Assembly (NCBI GenBank): GCA_934120395.1
Contig: CAKOTZ010000005.1
Location: 1 to 64,000, forward strand
From: an uncultured Clostridia bacterium
GTDB taxonomy: Bacteria > Bacillota > Clostridia > TANB77 > CAG-508
DNA length: 64,000 bases
Reading direction: 5' to 3'
Shown: in pieces, positions 17,092 to 26,679 of the stretch
Layout: every line of letters starts with the position of its first letter
Numbering within the stretch: position 1 is the stretch's first letter
Program-made: the position numbers and the translations under genes
Notes under the pieces: model-generated
The model's input: only the letters and a program-made list of their open reading frames with translations
Told to the model about the DNA's origin: nothing
Databases searched by the model: none

Positions 17092-19716
17092 TTATCCTAA
17101 TTTTTCTTTCATACGCATTAAAACATTTAATGCATCAATAGGTGTTAGTTGATTAATATCTATTTTATCCAATTCATGAGCAATATCAGCCAATTTATAA
17201 TTATACATATCTAACTGTCCTGTCATATTCTTTTTATCGTTTGTATCCTTGTTTTTTCTAATATTACGCTCTAAGGACTTTAAGATTTCATTTGAACGAT
17301 TTACAACTACCTGCGGGACACCTGCAAGTTTTGCAACATGTATTCCATAACTTTCGTCTGTTCCCTTTGGTATAATTTTTCTTAAAAAAATTATATTTTC
17401 TCCTTTTTCCTTTACAGCAATAGAATAGTTTTTTACTCCATCTATTTTTTCCTCTAACTGAGTTAATTCGTGATAGTGTGTAGCAAATAAAGTTTTACAT
17501 CCAATATTCTTTGGATTTGCCATATACTCTACAACAGCCCAAGCAATTGAAAGTCCATCATAAGTTGATGTTCCTCTTCCAATTTCATCTAAAATAACTA
17601 GACTATTTTTTGTTGCATTTTTTAAAATTGTGGCAACTTCCATCATTTCAACCATAAATGTACTTTGTCCCATTCCCAAATCATCAGATGCACCAACTCT
17701 GGTAAAAATTTTATCAACAACTCCAATTTTGGCATAACTAGCAGGTACAAAACTACCAATTTGAGCCATAATTGTAATCAATGCTACTTGTCTCATATAT
17801 GTTGATTTACCAGCCATATTAGGGCCTGTAATAATAGAAAAACGTTCCCCATCCATATTCAAATAAGTATCGTTTTCAACAAATTCTTTACTAGGAAGCA
17901 TTTTTTCTATAACAGGATGTCTACCTCCTTTAATATCAATTTCTCCACTATTGTCCATAATTGGCATCACATAGTTTAAATCCTCTGCTACATTAGCAAA
18001 AGATACCAGCACATCTAATGTTGCTATTATAGAAGCTGTTTGTTGAATTCTCTCTATCTGCATTCCTATTTTTTCTCTTATATCAAGGAAAATATTATAT
18101 TCAAGCTCTACTACTTTTTCTTGTGCTCCTAAAATTTGATTTTCTAATTGTTTCAATTCATCTGTAATATATCGTTCACAATTCGTTAATGTTTGTTTTC
18201 TTACAAAATAATCAGGAACTAAATTCAAATAAGATTTTGTAACTTCTATATAATATCCAAAAACTTTATTATATCCCACCTTTAAATTTTTAATTCCAGT
18301 TTTTTCTTTCTCTTTTGCTTCTAATTCAATTAACCAATTTTTTCCTTCTGTCGAAGCTTTCTTGTATGTATCTAGCTCTTCTTCATATCCAAGTTTTATT
18401 AATCCTCCCTCTTTAATTGTTATTGGGGGTTCTTCAACTATAGCTTGATCTATTAGTTCATATATATCTTCTAAACAGTCTAAATTATTTCGTAATGTTT
18501 GCAAATAACTATCTTCTACATTATCAGTTAGAATTTTCTTTATTAAAGGCAATTGTCCCACTGAATTTTTTAAAGAAATCAAGTCTCTACCATTCGCACT
18601 TCCAAAAGATATTTTGCCTATTAGTCTTTCAATATCATAAACTTTTTTAAGAGTATCTTGTAATTCATCCCTAAACATCAATCCATTTTTTAACTCTTGA
18701 ACAGCATGTAATCTATTATTAATCTCAGATACTTTTAATAAAGGATTACTTATCCAACGTTTTAATAATCTGCCTCCCATAGATGTAGATGTCTTATCTA
18801 AAACCCATAATAACGTGCCTTTTTTACTTTTATCCCTCATCTTTTCAGTTAATTCTAAATGCCTTCTTGCATTAATATCCAAAGTCATATATTGATTAAT
18901 TTCATAAAAATTTATAGTATTTATATGTTCTAATTTAACCTTTTGAGTTTGAGTTAAATAATCAATAAGCGCATTTGCAGCTACAACTCCAAAAATATGT
19001 TTATCTACATTTGTTACTTCTTCACCATTATTTAAAATTCTATAATCATTTACTAAAGTTTCAGTATCTTCTCTAAAAGATTCTTCTGGTAAATTAGTAA
19101 TATAAAGGTCAAATCTTTCCCTTAATCTTTTTATTTCTTCTGTTGTATTAAAGAAAATACTATTTACAATAATTTCAGCTGGCGTATATCTTGCAATTTC
19201 ATCTAATAACATTTGGAAATTATTAGTTTCTTTTATTTCAGATACATAAAAATCACCAGTACTTATGTCACATACAGCAATTCCAAAGTAAATTCCCCTT
19301 TTAAATATAGACATTATATAGTTATTCTCTTTTTCATTTAACATATTAGATTCCATTACAGTTCCAGGTGTAACTACACGAATAACATCACGTTTAACAA
19401 TTCCTTTTGCTTGCGCTGGATCTTCGAGCTGTTCACAAATGGCTACTTTATAACCCTTATTGATTAATTTTGAAATGTATGCTTCAGCAGCATGGAAAGG
19501 AACCCCACACATAGGAGCTCTTTCATCTAAGCCACAATCTCTACCTGTTAAAGTTATTTCAAGTTCGCGAGATGCTGTAAGAGCATCTTCAAAAAACATT
19601 TCGTAAAAATCACCCAAACGATAGAACAATAAGCAATCTTTGTATTCTTTTTTCATTGAAATATAATGCTTCATCATTGGACTAACTTTATCAATATCAA
19701 TATCCGCAATTGTCAT
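17092..19716 (-). CDS. mutS: DNA mismatch repair ATPase MutS
   Basis: An 874-residue MutS. The N-terminal mismatch-recognition domain has the intercalating Phe motif (FYRLGDFYEMFFEDA, residues 29-43); connector, lever and clamp domains follow. The ABC-type ATPase has Walker A GPNMAGKSTYMRQ, the signature region STFMVEMME and Walker B VILDEIGRGTSTYDG, then the ATHYHEL H-loop. Length is normal. It overlaps the end of miaB by 20 bases, the common miaB-mutS arrangement. Confidence 0.96.
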   Translation of the reverse strand: MTIADIDIDKVSPMMKHYISMKKEYKDCLLFYRLGDFYEMFFEDALTASRELEITLTGRDCGLDERAPMCGVPFHAAEAYISKLINKGYKVAICEQLEDPAQAKGIVKRDVIRVVTPGTVMESNMLNEKENNYIMSIFKRGIYFGIAVCDISTGDFYVSEIKETNNFQMLLDEIARYTPAEIIVNSIFFNTTEEIKRLRERFDLYITNLPEESFREDTETLVNDYRILNNGEEVTNVDKHIFGVVAANALIDYLTQTQKVKLEHINTINFYEINQYMTLDINARRHLELTEKMRDKSKKGTLLWVLDKTSTSMGGRLLKRWISNPLLKVSEINNRLHAVQELKNGLMFRDELQDTLKKVYDIERLIGKISFGSANGRDLISLKNSVGQLPLIKKILTDNVEDSYLQTLRNNLDCLEDIYELIDQAIVEEPPITIKEGGLIKLGYEEELDTYKKASTEGKNWLIELEAKEKEKTGIKNLKVGYNKVFGYYIEVTKSYLNLVPDYFVRKQTLTNCERYITDELKQLENQILGAQEKVVELEYNIFLDIREKIGMQIERIQQTASIIATLDVLVSFANVAEDLNYVMPIMDNSGEIDIKGGRHPVIEKMLPSKEFVENDTYLNMDGERFSIITGPNMAGKSTYMRQVALITIMAQIGSFVPASYAKIGVVDKIFTRVGASDDLGMGQSTFMVEMMEVATILKNATKNSLVILDEIGRGTSTYDGLSIAWAVVEYMANPKNIGCKTLFATHYHELTQLEEKIDGVKNYSIAVKEKGENIIFLRKIIPKGTDESYGIHVAKLAGVPQVVVNRSNEILKSLERNIRKNKDTNDKKNMTGQLDMYNYKLADIAHELDKIDINQLTPIDALNVLMRMKEKLG

Positions 19717-21115
19717 TTTTTATTTCCTCACCTTTCAAATACCACTTATGTTCTGATACAATTTTTACATCTATCATTTTGCCAATAAGCTCTTTGCTTC
19801 CATCTAAAATAACAACCTTATTTGTTGCTGTTCTACCGGTTAACATAGCAGAATTAGTTTTACTAACACCTTCAATTAATATATTTTGAATTGTACCAAT
19901 ATATTTCTTATTATTATGTTCTATTTGTTCTTCAACTAAAGCTTTTAATCTATCGAAACGTTCATGTTTTACATCATCAGGTACTTGGTTTTCCATCTTT
20001 TCAGCTGGCGTTCCCACGCGAATTGAATATATAAACATAAATACTTGTTCAAAGCCTATTTGTTTTACAACGTCTAAAGTATCTTCAAAATCCTCCTCAG
20101 TTTCTCCAGGAAAACCAACAATAATATCAGTTGAAAATACTATATTTGGAATTTCTTTTTTAATTTCTTTTGCAAGTTCTAAGTAAGATTCTTTTGTGTA
20201 CTTTCTATTCATTCTCTTTAACACATTAGAACTGCCAGATTGCAACGGTAAATGTAAAATTCGACTTACCTTTTTGCATTCTTTAATTGCCTGAATTACA
20301 TCTCTTGAAAAGTCCTTAGGATGTGGTGAAATAAAATTAATAACATCTATACCTTCAATTTTGTTAACAGCTCTTAGTAAGTCTGCAAAATTATAGATGT
20401 CCTTATATCCATCGCCCTTGTAAGAATTTACATTTTGTCCAAGTAAAGTAATTTCCTTGTATCCATCTTTAGCTAAAGAAGTAACTTCCTGAATAATATC
20501 TTTGGCCAATCGACTTCTTTCTCTTCCCCTGACATATGGTACAATACAGTAAGTGCAAAAATTATTACATCCATACATAATTGTTACTAAAGCTTTTGTA
20601 TTACTACTTCTCTTTATCGGTAAATCTTCAAAGATTTCTCCATCTATGTCAATTACATCTTCAACTTTCTTATTTTGATTAATTAAATTATATAAATCTT
20701 CAGGCAATTTATGTAAAGTATGTGTTCCAAATACAATATCAACAAATGGATAGCTCTTTGTAATTTTTTCTCGTATGTGTTCTTGTTGTGTCATACAGCC
20801 ACATACAGCAATTAGTGCATTACGTTGTTCTTTAACTTTTTTTGCTTCCCCAAGTTTTCCAAAAAGCTTGTCCTCTGCATTTTCACGGATACAGCAAGTA
20901 TTAAATAAAATCAAATCAGCTTCTTGCATAATATCAGTATGTCTATATCCCATTTCATTTAACATTCCACTTAATTTTTCAGAATCGTTTTCATTTAAAG
21001 TACAACCCATAGTAAGTATATAAAATTTCATATCCTTACCATTTTGTATTTGTTTTACTTTTTCTATATATTCTTTTTGTTCTGCTACAATTTGTTCGTT
21101 CAATCTATTTTCCAC
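19697..21115 (-). CDS. miaB: tRNA-2-methylthio-N6-dimethylallyladenosine synthase MiaB
   Basis: A 472-residue radical-SAM methylthiotransferase that adds a methylthio group to i6A37 in tRNA. Its UPF0004 domain holds three cluster cysteines (LTMGCTLNENDSE, FNTCCIRENAED, AVCGCMTQ). The radical SAM motif is GCNNFCTYCIVPYVRGRERSR. A C-terminal TRAM domain covers the last 65 residues or so. It is a tRNA anticodon-loop modifier, and its state could affect frame maintenance. RBS is GAGG. Translationally coupled to mutS. Confidence 0.95.
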   Translation of the reverse strand: MENRLNEQIVAEQKEYIEKVKQIQNGKDMKFYILTMGCTLNENDSEKLSGMLNEMGYRHTDIMQEADLILFNTCCIRENAEDKLFGKLGEAKKVKEQRNALIAVCGCMTQQEHIREKITKSYPFVDIVFGTHTLHKLPEDLYNLINQNKKVEDVIDIDGEIFEDLPIKRSSNTKALVTIMYGCNNFCTYCIVPYVRGRERSRLAKDIIQEVTSLAKDGYKEITLLGQNVNSYKGDGYKDIYNFADLLRAVNKIEGIDVINFISPHPKDFSRDVIQAIKECKKVSRILHLPLQSGSSNVLKRMNRKYTKESYLELAKEIKKEIPNIVFSTDIIVGFPGETEEDFEDTLDVVKQIGFEQVFMFIYSIRVGTPAEKMENQVPDDVKHERFDRLKALVEEQIEHNNKKYIGTIQNILIEGVSKTNSAMLTGRTATNKVVILDGSKELIGKMIDVKIVSEHKWYLKGEEIKNDNCGY

Positions 21116-21200
21116 CTCACATTATTACTAGACATATTGTATTATAATTATACATTTTTTTCAAGTTAGTTAGTTTACTTTTATTTGTTTATATAACACA

Positions 21201-21228
21201 TAAAAGGTTAGAGAATTCACTCTAACCT
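21201..21228 (-). terminator. terminator after xerD
   Basis: Stem AGGTTAGAG (21205-21213)/CTCTAACCT (21220-21228) with TTTTATG following on the minus strand, between xerD and miaB. Confidence 0.6.
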
Positions 21229-21287
21229 CATTTTTTTCTTGTAGTAATACTTATTTTATTATATCTTTTATTTTAAATAATTTATTA

Positions 21288-22169
21288 TTATGCTCTTGGA
21301 TGAGCTTTTCTATAAACATCTTTTAATCCATCATCTTGAAATTGCATATATACTTGTGTAGATGAAATATCAGAATGACCTAACATGCTTTGTATCGCCT
21401 TTAAATCAGCACCATTTTGCAATAAATGGGTTGCAAATGAATGACGTAAAACATGAGGTGTAATATCTTTTGTTATATGAGCTTGCTCTTTATAATATTT
21501 AACAATTTTCCAGAAACCTTGTCTTGTTAATCTTTTTCCGTTAATATTTACAAATAAAGCTTTATTTGTATCATCCTTTATAAGTATACTTCTAGCATTC
21601 TTTATATAATCATCCAATGCTTTTAAAGAAATTGAACCAATTGGAATACTTCTTTGTTTTCCATTATGATTACATACAACATAGCCTTCTTCAAGATTAA
21701 CATTATCAATATCTAATGAAATAATCTCTGTTACTCTCATTCCTGTAGCATATGCAAATTCAAGCATAGCCTTATCTCTAATTCCTTTTAAATCAATATT
21801 GTTGGGTTGTTCTAACAATAGTTCAACTTCCTGTGCTGACAAAATACTTGGAGCCTTTTTTTCAATTTTAGGTGATTGAATACATTCTGTTGGATCCTCT
21901 AAAATTTTTTTATTTCTTAATAAAAATTGATAGAAAGACCTGATAGAAGCTAAATTTCTCGATATAGTAGAAGTCTTTTTATTTAAATCTTGTAAATGTT
22001 CAAGATATTTTCCAATATCACTTTTGTCAACCTTAGAATAATTAAGTTGATTTGTTTCTATATAATCTTTATATTGCTCTATATCTCTATGATATGATTG
22101 CAATGTATTATCAGATAATTTTTTATCGTTTTGTAGAAAATCTAGAAATGATTTAATTTGTTTTTCCAT
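21288..22169 (-). CDS. xerD: tyrosine recombinase XerD-like
   Basis: A 293-residue tyrosine recombinase of XerC/D size, resolving chromosome dimers at dif. It has the N-terminal SAM-like core-binding domain (LSDNTLQSYHRDIEQYKDY). The catalytic residues are R in YATGMRVTEI, HVLRHSFATHLL (H-x-x-R), H in LGHSDISSTQVY and the nucleophile Y in that same segment. The start is set at MEKQIKS, nine bases after GGGGAG; a longer frame to 22229 has no site. Single gene followed by a terminator. Confidence 0.9.
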   Translation of the reverse strand: MEKQIKSFLDFLQNDKKLSDNTLQSYHRDIEQYKDYIETNQLNYSKVDKSDIGKYLEHLQDLNKKTSTISRNLASIRSFYQFLLRNKKILEDPTECIQSPKIEKKAPSILSAQEVELLLEQPNNIDLKGIRDKAMLEFAYATGMRVTEIISLDIDNVNLEEGYVVCNHNGKQRSIPIGSISLKALDDYIKNARSILIKDDTNKALFVNINGKRLTRQGFWKIVKYYKEQAHITKDITPHVLRHSFATHLLQNGADLKAIQSMLGHSDISSTQVYMQFQDDGLKDVYRKAHPRA

Positions 22170-22309
22170 TTGTTCTAACTCCCCTATATTCCATACTTGC
22201 ATATCTTTAAGTGGTGTATACATAACCATTAATAATTTACATAAACTATATATGTTATATCAAACCGTACTCAAAATGTAAAGTCTTTTTTTAAGTTTTT
22301 GCAAATTTT

Positions 22310-22951
22310 TCATATAAAATTTGAAATTGCTAACATAAGATTTGTAGAGAAATATACTTCTACAAAAGAACCCAATAAAAAAATACTACCAATAAAAGCA
22401 GAAAATAATATATGCCTTAGAATTTCCAGCTTAATATTTTCTTTTCGTTTATCTTTTATAATTGACTTATATAATCTAATCCCACTAACAGCAAGCGCTA
22501 ACATACATGGTATATAAATTAGATTTTGCAAGAAAATTGATGTTAATGCAAATAATAATCCTTTACCCGTACTAAGGACCGCAATTATAGATGATATGGT
22601 ATATCCTAGGCAAAATCCCTTATATAAAATTATAGAATAAACAATTGGTATGCCAATGACAGTGGAGCCCATAAACCACAAACCAAGTATTATAATTAAA
22701 TTATTAATAGCAACATTTTTTAGCAAGGCTGTTTTATCAATATTTTGATTGTCATGTAGCTTACCAATAAATTGCTCAATATAAGTTTGTATTTCTTCTC
22801 GATGTTCATTATTAATATTATTCAGGGCAATAACACCAATAACAATACCTATTAGTAGTATTAATATAACTGACAAGTATTCCTTATAGTTATTAATAAT
22901 ATGTGAAGTGATTACAGTGTGAATGTTAGCTCTTTTCTTATGTTCCCTCAT
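22310..22951 (-). CDS. spoIIM: stage II sporulation protein M
   Basis: A 213-residue polytopic membrane protein of the SpoIIM family, part of the DMP peptidoglycan hydrolase complex that drives engulfment. About five hydrophobic helices are visible, with the family core LGLWFMGSTVIGIPIVYSI and KGFCLGYTISSII. The N-terminus REHKKRANIHTVITSHI is cytoplasmic. The start is at MREHKK with GGAGG nine bases upstream; an earlier ATG at 22981 has no site. Confidence 0.87.
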   Translation of the reverse strand: MREHKKRANIHTVITSHIINNYKEYLSVILILLIGIVIGVIALNNINNEHREEIQTYIEQFIGKLHDNQNIDKTALLKNVAINNLIIILGLWFMGSTVIGIPIVYSIILYKGFCLGYTISSIIAVLSTGKGLLFALTSIFLQNLIYIPCMLALAVSGIRLYKSIIKDKRKENIKLEILRHILFSAFIGSIFLLGSFVEVYFSTNLMLAISNFI

Positions 22952-23034
22952 TCTTTCTAACCTCCATTTTATTACATACATAATATCTATGTAATAAAAT
23001 AACTTTTAGAACAGTATCAAGTTAACATTTTTAA

Positions 23035-24222
23035 TTATATTATCTTTCCATAAACGCCACCGCCACCAGCTTGGATACTCATTTTTCCGTCTCTAGCCAT
23101 TATAATTTTTTGTGCTAGATCATGCGAAATAACTGCTTCCAAATCATCTATAGTAGCTTTATGTAAAATATTCATTTCTGTATCAAAAACAGATAATAGT
23201 TTTTCTAAAGTTTTATTGCCTAAGCCTGGTATAAAACTTAACGGTATTTGATAAATATACTCAGCTCTATATGACGGGCTAATAGACTTTGGTTTATCTT
23301 TAATCATTTCAATTCTATCTAAAACTCCCATTGTAATATGATGACTTTCACAACAATCGCATTTCGTAACAGGTGCTGGTAAATCTATACTTTTTTCACA
23401 GTCTTCGCAATAAGTTCGATGATATTTACCTAACCTAGGATTTAATCCGTAATTAACAGCAATTTTTCTGTTAAAATCATTTTTTAGTGCCAAAACAAAT
23501 TCTTTATAACTAATATCATTTAATACAAGTTTATTATATTCTCGTCCAATTTTAGGAAGAGAATGAGCATCAGAATTAGTTAGAAAAGTTTTTGATTCTA
23601 ATTCACTAATTTGGTCAGCTAAATATGTATCTGAACTTAGACCTAATTCGATTGCGGGTATCGAATAATAAAATTCCTTAAATATTCGTTCCAAACGCTC
23701 TGTACAATTACCATAAAAACTTTTATGAGGTGTAAAAGCATGCGCTGGAATCAAAATACCATTATGCTTTTGAACAATTTGGATCAGGTTATACGCTGAA
23801 ATTTTTGCTCTTTGAGAGCTCAAAGTAATATTACTAATATAATTCTCCATCTCTTTAGAAAAAGCCTTAATATCCTTTAATTTTGGAAAATAACATAAAT
23901 TATGTGCGCTTCCATTTTTACCATTTTCAGTTAATTCCGAGGTTTCTATTTCGCTCCCTAAAATAATACAAACTTTATCCTTGTATAAAATTCCACCGTC
24001 TTCTAATTCAAATGCCTCACCAGTATTTAAAAACTCTTCAATATCTTCTATTACATATGGAGATGCACAATCAATAATTCCCACCATTTGTATTCCCTTA
24101 CGATCAACGCATTCGTTTGCTATATTTGCAAAATTTAATGATTTGGCAGCTGTAATTTTTATTGGTTTATTGTTATTGCTTCTCCCAATATGAACATGTA
24201 AATCAGCAAAAATTTCGTACAT
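23035..24222 (-). CDS. PHP-domain endonuclease Q-like protein
   Basis: A 395-residue protein matching the TIGR00375/EndoQ family. The N-terminal PHP metallo-phosphoesterase domain has DLHVHIG, PAHAFTPHKSFYG and LTNSDAHSLPKIGREYN, the histidine/aspartate metal ligands. A zinc finger follows (YCEDCEK and CDCCESH). The C-terminus has helix-hairpin-helix-like sequence (IPGLGNKTLEKLLSV). Archaeal and Bacillus members nick DNA 5' of deaminated bases, so a repair role is likely. RBS is GGGGGA. Follows gmk after a terminator. Confidence 0.82.
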   Translation of the reverse strand: MYEIFADLHVHIGRSNNNKPIKITAAKSLNFANIANECVDRKGIQMVGIIDCASPYVIEDIEEFLNTGEAFELEDGGILYKDKVCIILGSEIETSELTENGKNGSAHNLCYFPKLKDIKAFSKEMENYISNITLSSQRAKISAYNLIQIVQKHNGILIPAHAFTPHKSFYGNCTERLERIFKEFYYSIPAIELGLSSDTYLADQISELESKTFLTNSDAHSLPKIGREYNKLVLNDISYKEFVLALKNDFNRKIAVNYGLNPRLGKYHRTYCEDCEKSIDLPAPVTKCDCCESHHITMGVLDRIEMIKDKPKSISPSYRAEYIYQIPLSFIPGLGNKTLEKLLSVFDTEMNILHKATIDDLEAVISHDLAQKIIMARDGKMSIQAGGGGVYGKII

Positions 24223-24238
24223 ATATTAGTCCCCCTTT

Positions 24239-24276
24239 TAAAAAACTTCTACCTTCAAGTTTGGTAGAAGTTTTTT
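24239..24276 (-). terminator. terminator between gmk and the PHP gene
   Basis: Long stem AAAAAACTTCTACC/GGTAGAAGTTTTTT with a nine-base loop, immediately after the gmk stop. Confidence 0.8.
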
Positions 24277-24277
24277 A

Positions 24278-24853
24278 TTAAAACTCTATATTATTTCCCA
24301 ATTTGTATTCATTTTCTATAATTGTAGTTATTATTTGTACAGTTTTTTCTAAATCATTGTTTTTAATAACATAATCGTAGTTACCAAGTTTTGATTCTTC
24401 ATAATCAAAACGGTTTAGTCTTAATTGTATTTCTTTTAAATCTGGATTTGTTTCTCTGTTTTCTAATCTGCTTTTTAAAATATTTTTTGGAACTTTTAAG
24501 AATATTGTTACAACTTTCAACTTATCTTTAAATATTTGAATTAAATCTTCAGTTCCATTTACGTCAATATCTTTAACAATAATTTTCCCTTGATTAATTG
24601 TGTCATCTAACAATTTTTTTGAAGTTCCATAATAATGATTATGATGTACAGAATACTCGTATAATTCATCATTTTTTATCATTCTTTCAAATTCTTCTTT
24701 TGTTACAAAATTATATTGACCATCTATGTCACTTTCTCTCCTTGGTCTATCAGTATATGATGAAATTGTTGTAACATTTTCCATTCTTTTAATGAGTTCT
24801 TTTTTTATTGTATCTTTTCCGGCACCTGAAACGCCTGATAATATTACTAACAT
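24278..24853 (-). CDS. gmk: guanylate kinase
   Basis: A 191-residue guanylate kinase (GMP to GDP). P-loop LSGVSGAGKDT (residues 4-14), the GMP-binding signature SYTDRPRRESDIDGQYNFVT and a lid with LENRETNPD. The P-loop ends in Asp-Thr where many GMKs have Gly-Thr. Shares its start region with the end of rpoZ (overlap of seven bases), in the conserved yicC-remA-gmk-rpoZ cluster. Confidence 0.93.
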   Translation of the reverse strand: MLVILSGVSGAGKDTIKKELIKRMENVTTISSYTDRPRRESDIDGQYNFVTKEEFERMIKNDELYEYSVHHNHYYGTSKKLLDDTINQGKIIVKDIDVNGTEDLIQIFKDKLKVVTIFLKVPKNILKSRLENRETNPDLKEIQLRLNRFDYEESKLGNYDYVIKNNDLEKTVQIITTIIENEYKLGNNIEF

Positions 24854-25035
24854 ACTTTCACCTTATCTTCTGAAATTTCATTAACAGCAAGAGTCACTGG
24901 AGATTTTTCATCAACATTTGTAAGTGGCTTACTACCAGCAGCAATTTGTCTAGCCCTTTTAGAAGTAGCAACAACTAATAAAAATCTATTATTTACCTTC
25001 TTTAATAATTCTGTTACACTTGGTTTTACCATCAT
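24847..25035 (-). CDS. rpoZ: RNA polymerase omega subunit
   Basis: A 62-residue omega subunit: VKPSVTELLKKVNNRFLLVVATSKRARQIAAG is the Rpb6-like helix core that folds around the beta-prime C-terminus. The start is at MMVKPS, with GAAGGA eight bases upstream; the frame open from 25068 overlaps remA and lacks a site. The position between remA and gmk confirms the call. Confidence 0.88.
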   Translation of the reverse strand: MMVKPSVTELLKKVNNRFLLVVATSKRARQIAAGSKPLTNVDEKSPVTLAVNEISEDKVKVC

Positions 25036-25054
25036 TTTAACATTCCTTCTTTCT

Positions 25055-25300
25055 TCATTCCTCATCATCTTTTTCTAATCTGGCAGCAACTGTTTCTGGT
25101 TGAACTGCCGATAATATAATATGTCCAGAATCCATAATAATAACAGCTCTAGTTCTTCTTCCATATGTAGCATCAACTACAGTTTTATTATCTTTTGCCT
25201 CTTGAATAATCCTTTTAATTGGTGCTGATTCTGGGCTAACAATTGCAATAATGCGATTAGCAGATACAATGTTTCCAAAACCAATATTAATTAATTGCAT
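25055..25300 (-). CDS. remA: extracellular matrix regulator RemA
   Basis: An 81-residue DUF370/RemA protein (LINIGFGNIVSANRIIAIV, then DATYGRRTRAVIIMDSGHI). In Bacillus RemA forms DNA-binding rings that activate matrix and osmoprotection genes. In Clostridia it sits, as here, between yicC and gmk. RBS is GGAGG (AGGAAAGAG region). Confidence 0.9.
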   Translation of the reverse strand: MQLINIGFGNIVSANRIIAIVSPESAPIKRIIQEAKDNKTVVDATYGRRTRAVIIMDSGHIILSAVQPETVAARLEKDDEE

Positions 25301-25310
25301 CTCTTTCCTC

Positions 25311-26187
25311 CTATTCTATATTCTGTACTTGTTCTCGAATATTTTCTAATTCATTTTTGATTTCTACAATTGTTTGCGTAATTTTTAAACAATTTGCTTT
25401 TGAGGCAATTGTATTTGTTTCTCTATTCATTTCTTGTATTAAAAAATCAAGTTTTTTTCCGACTGCATTATTATCTAAAAGCATATCCTTGAACTGCGAA
25501 ATATGACTTCTTAAGCGAGTCAACTCCTCTTCTATAGACACCTTATCAGCATAAACCACAGCTTCCATGGCGATTCTGCTTTCGTCTATAATATCCTCAT
25601 TCAAAATTTCTTTAATTCTCTCTTTTAATTTTACTATATATTCATCCACAAGTCCAGTAGATAAGCTAGAAATATTTTCTAAATTTTTCGAAATTTTTTC
25701 TATTCGTTCTTTTAAATCTACAGCTAGCCTTTCTCCTTCGCTTTTTTTCATTTTTATAAGATTTGTAATTGCCTCCTCTAAAGCAACTTGTAATTCTTGT
25801 TCCAACTCTTCCTCATTTTGAGTATCAATTATATTAACTATGTCAGGAAGCTGTGTAATATCTGACAATGAAAAAGTAATATTTACATTTTCTTCTTCAG
25901 CAATTTTTTTAAAAGCATTAATATATTTTTTAGCTAAAACTTCATCTATTCTAATTTCCTTGTTATCTTGGGAAAAATTAGTATAACTAATATATACATC
26001 TATTTTTCCCCTTCTAACAACTTCTTTTACTCTTCTTTTAATATTTTCTTCCAAAAAATTAATACAGCGAGGTATTTTGACACTAATATCATTGTACTTA
26101 TGGTTAACTGACTTTATTTCAACTAAAAACTCTCTTCCATCGTGAACATTTTTCCCACTTCCGATATCCTGTCATGCTTTTTATCAT
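25311..26187 (-). CDS. yicC: YicC endoribonuclease-family protein, needs +1 shift at CGG
   Basis: A YicC-family protein, 291 residues when read across a +1 shift, the exact usual family length. The ATG at 26187 follows AAGGAG inside the end of the upstream gene and gives MIKSMTGY, the invariant YicC N-terminus. Codon 9 is CGG (26163-26161), and the zero frame stops 14 codons later. One base further on the sequence reads GSGKNVHDGREFLVEIKSVN, then SVKIPRCINFLEENIKRRVK, the YicC core. The C-terminal DUF1732 region (ANCLKITQTIVEIKNELENI) carries the probable nuclease residues. Followed by remA ten bases on. A frame caller would begin the gene at 26054 and lose 44 residues. Confidence 0.92.
26161..26163 (-). 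other. +1 recoding site in yicC (CGG-A)
   Basis: In-frame CGG after TAT at codon 9. Shifting gives MIKSMTGYG, the family's invariant start. Confidence 0.92.
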
Positions 26188-26190
26188 ATT

Positions 26191-26679
26191 CTAATTCTCC
26201 TTATCACTGTTTTTTTTCACTAATTCCCTAACATCACTTGCTTTATATTTTTTTCTAAGTCGTACAACTTGTACAATTGTTTTTATGGCATAATAAATAA
26301 CAAAATATATAAAAGCAAAACTTGCAATAAGATGAACCGTTTTACCTGCTTCAAACATAGTATATGGCATAATTAATGTTGTTATAGCTACAAACAAAGC
26401 CTCAACTCCATTTAAAAATATACCTTCATCATCCTTTTTGTATCCCTTTTCAAATAAGTATATTGAAAAAATTAATATTGCTATACTAAAAACATGCAAA
26501 TCTGTAATAAATATAGCTTTGTCAATGTTATAATTTCCTAAATCAAGAAATGTAAAATATATCATAATAAAAATTGAAATCCATAAATTTTTTAATATTA
26601 TCTTCTTTTTTGTTTTTTTATATTCTGGCGACAGAGTTTTCTTTGCCTTCAATTCTATTTCGCCCTCAATTTCATTCAT
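26191..26679 (-). CDS. four-helix membrane protein, unknown function
   Basis: A 162-residue protein I do not recognise. After a charged N-terminus (1-28) there are four hydrophobic helices (about 29-47, 58-74, 88-106, 112-133) and a basic C-terminal tail (RLRKKYKASDVRELVKK). The gene lies between rsmE, with which it overlaps by eight bases, and yicC, whose SD is inside its last codons. It is therefore co-transcribed with RNA-processing genes, but no function can be inferred from that alone. Confidence 0.6.
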   Translation of the reverse strand: MNEIEGEIELKAKKTLSPEYKKTKKKIILKNLWISIFIMIYFTFLDLGNYNIDKAIFITDLHVFSIAILIFSIYLFEKGYKKDDEGIFLNGVEALFVAITTLIMPYTMFEAGKTVHLIASFAFIYFVIYYAIKTIVQVVRLRKKYKASDVRELVKKNSDKEN

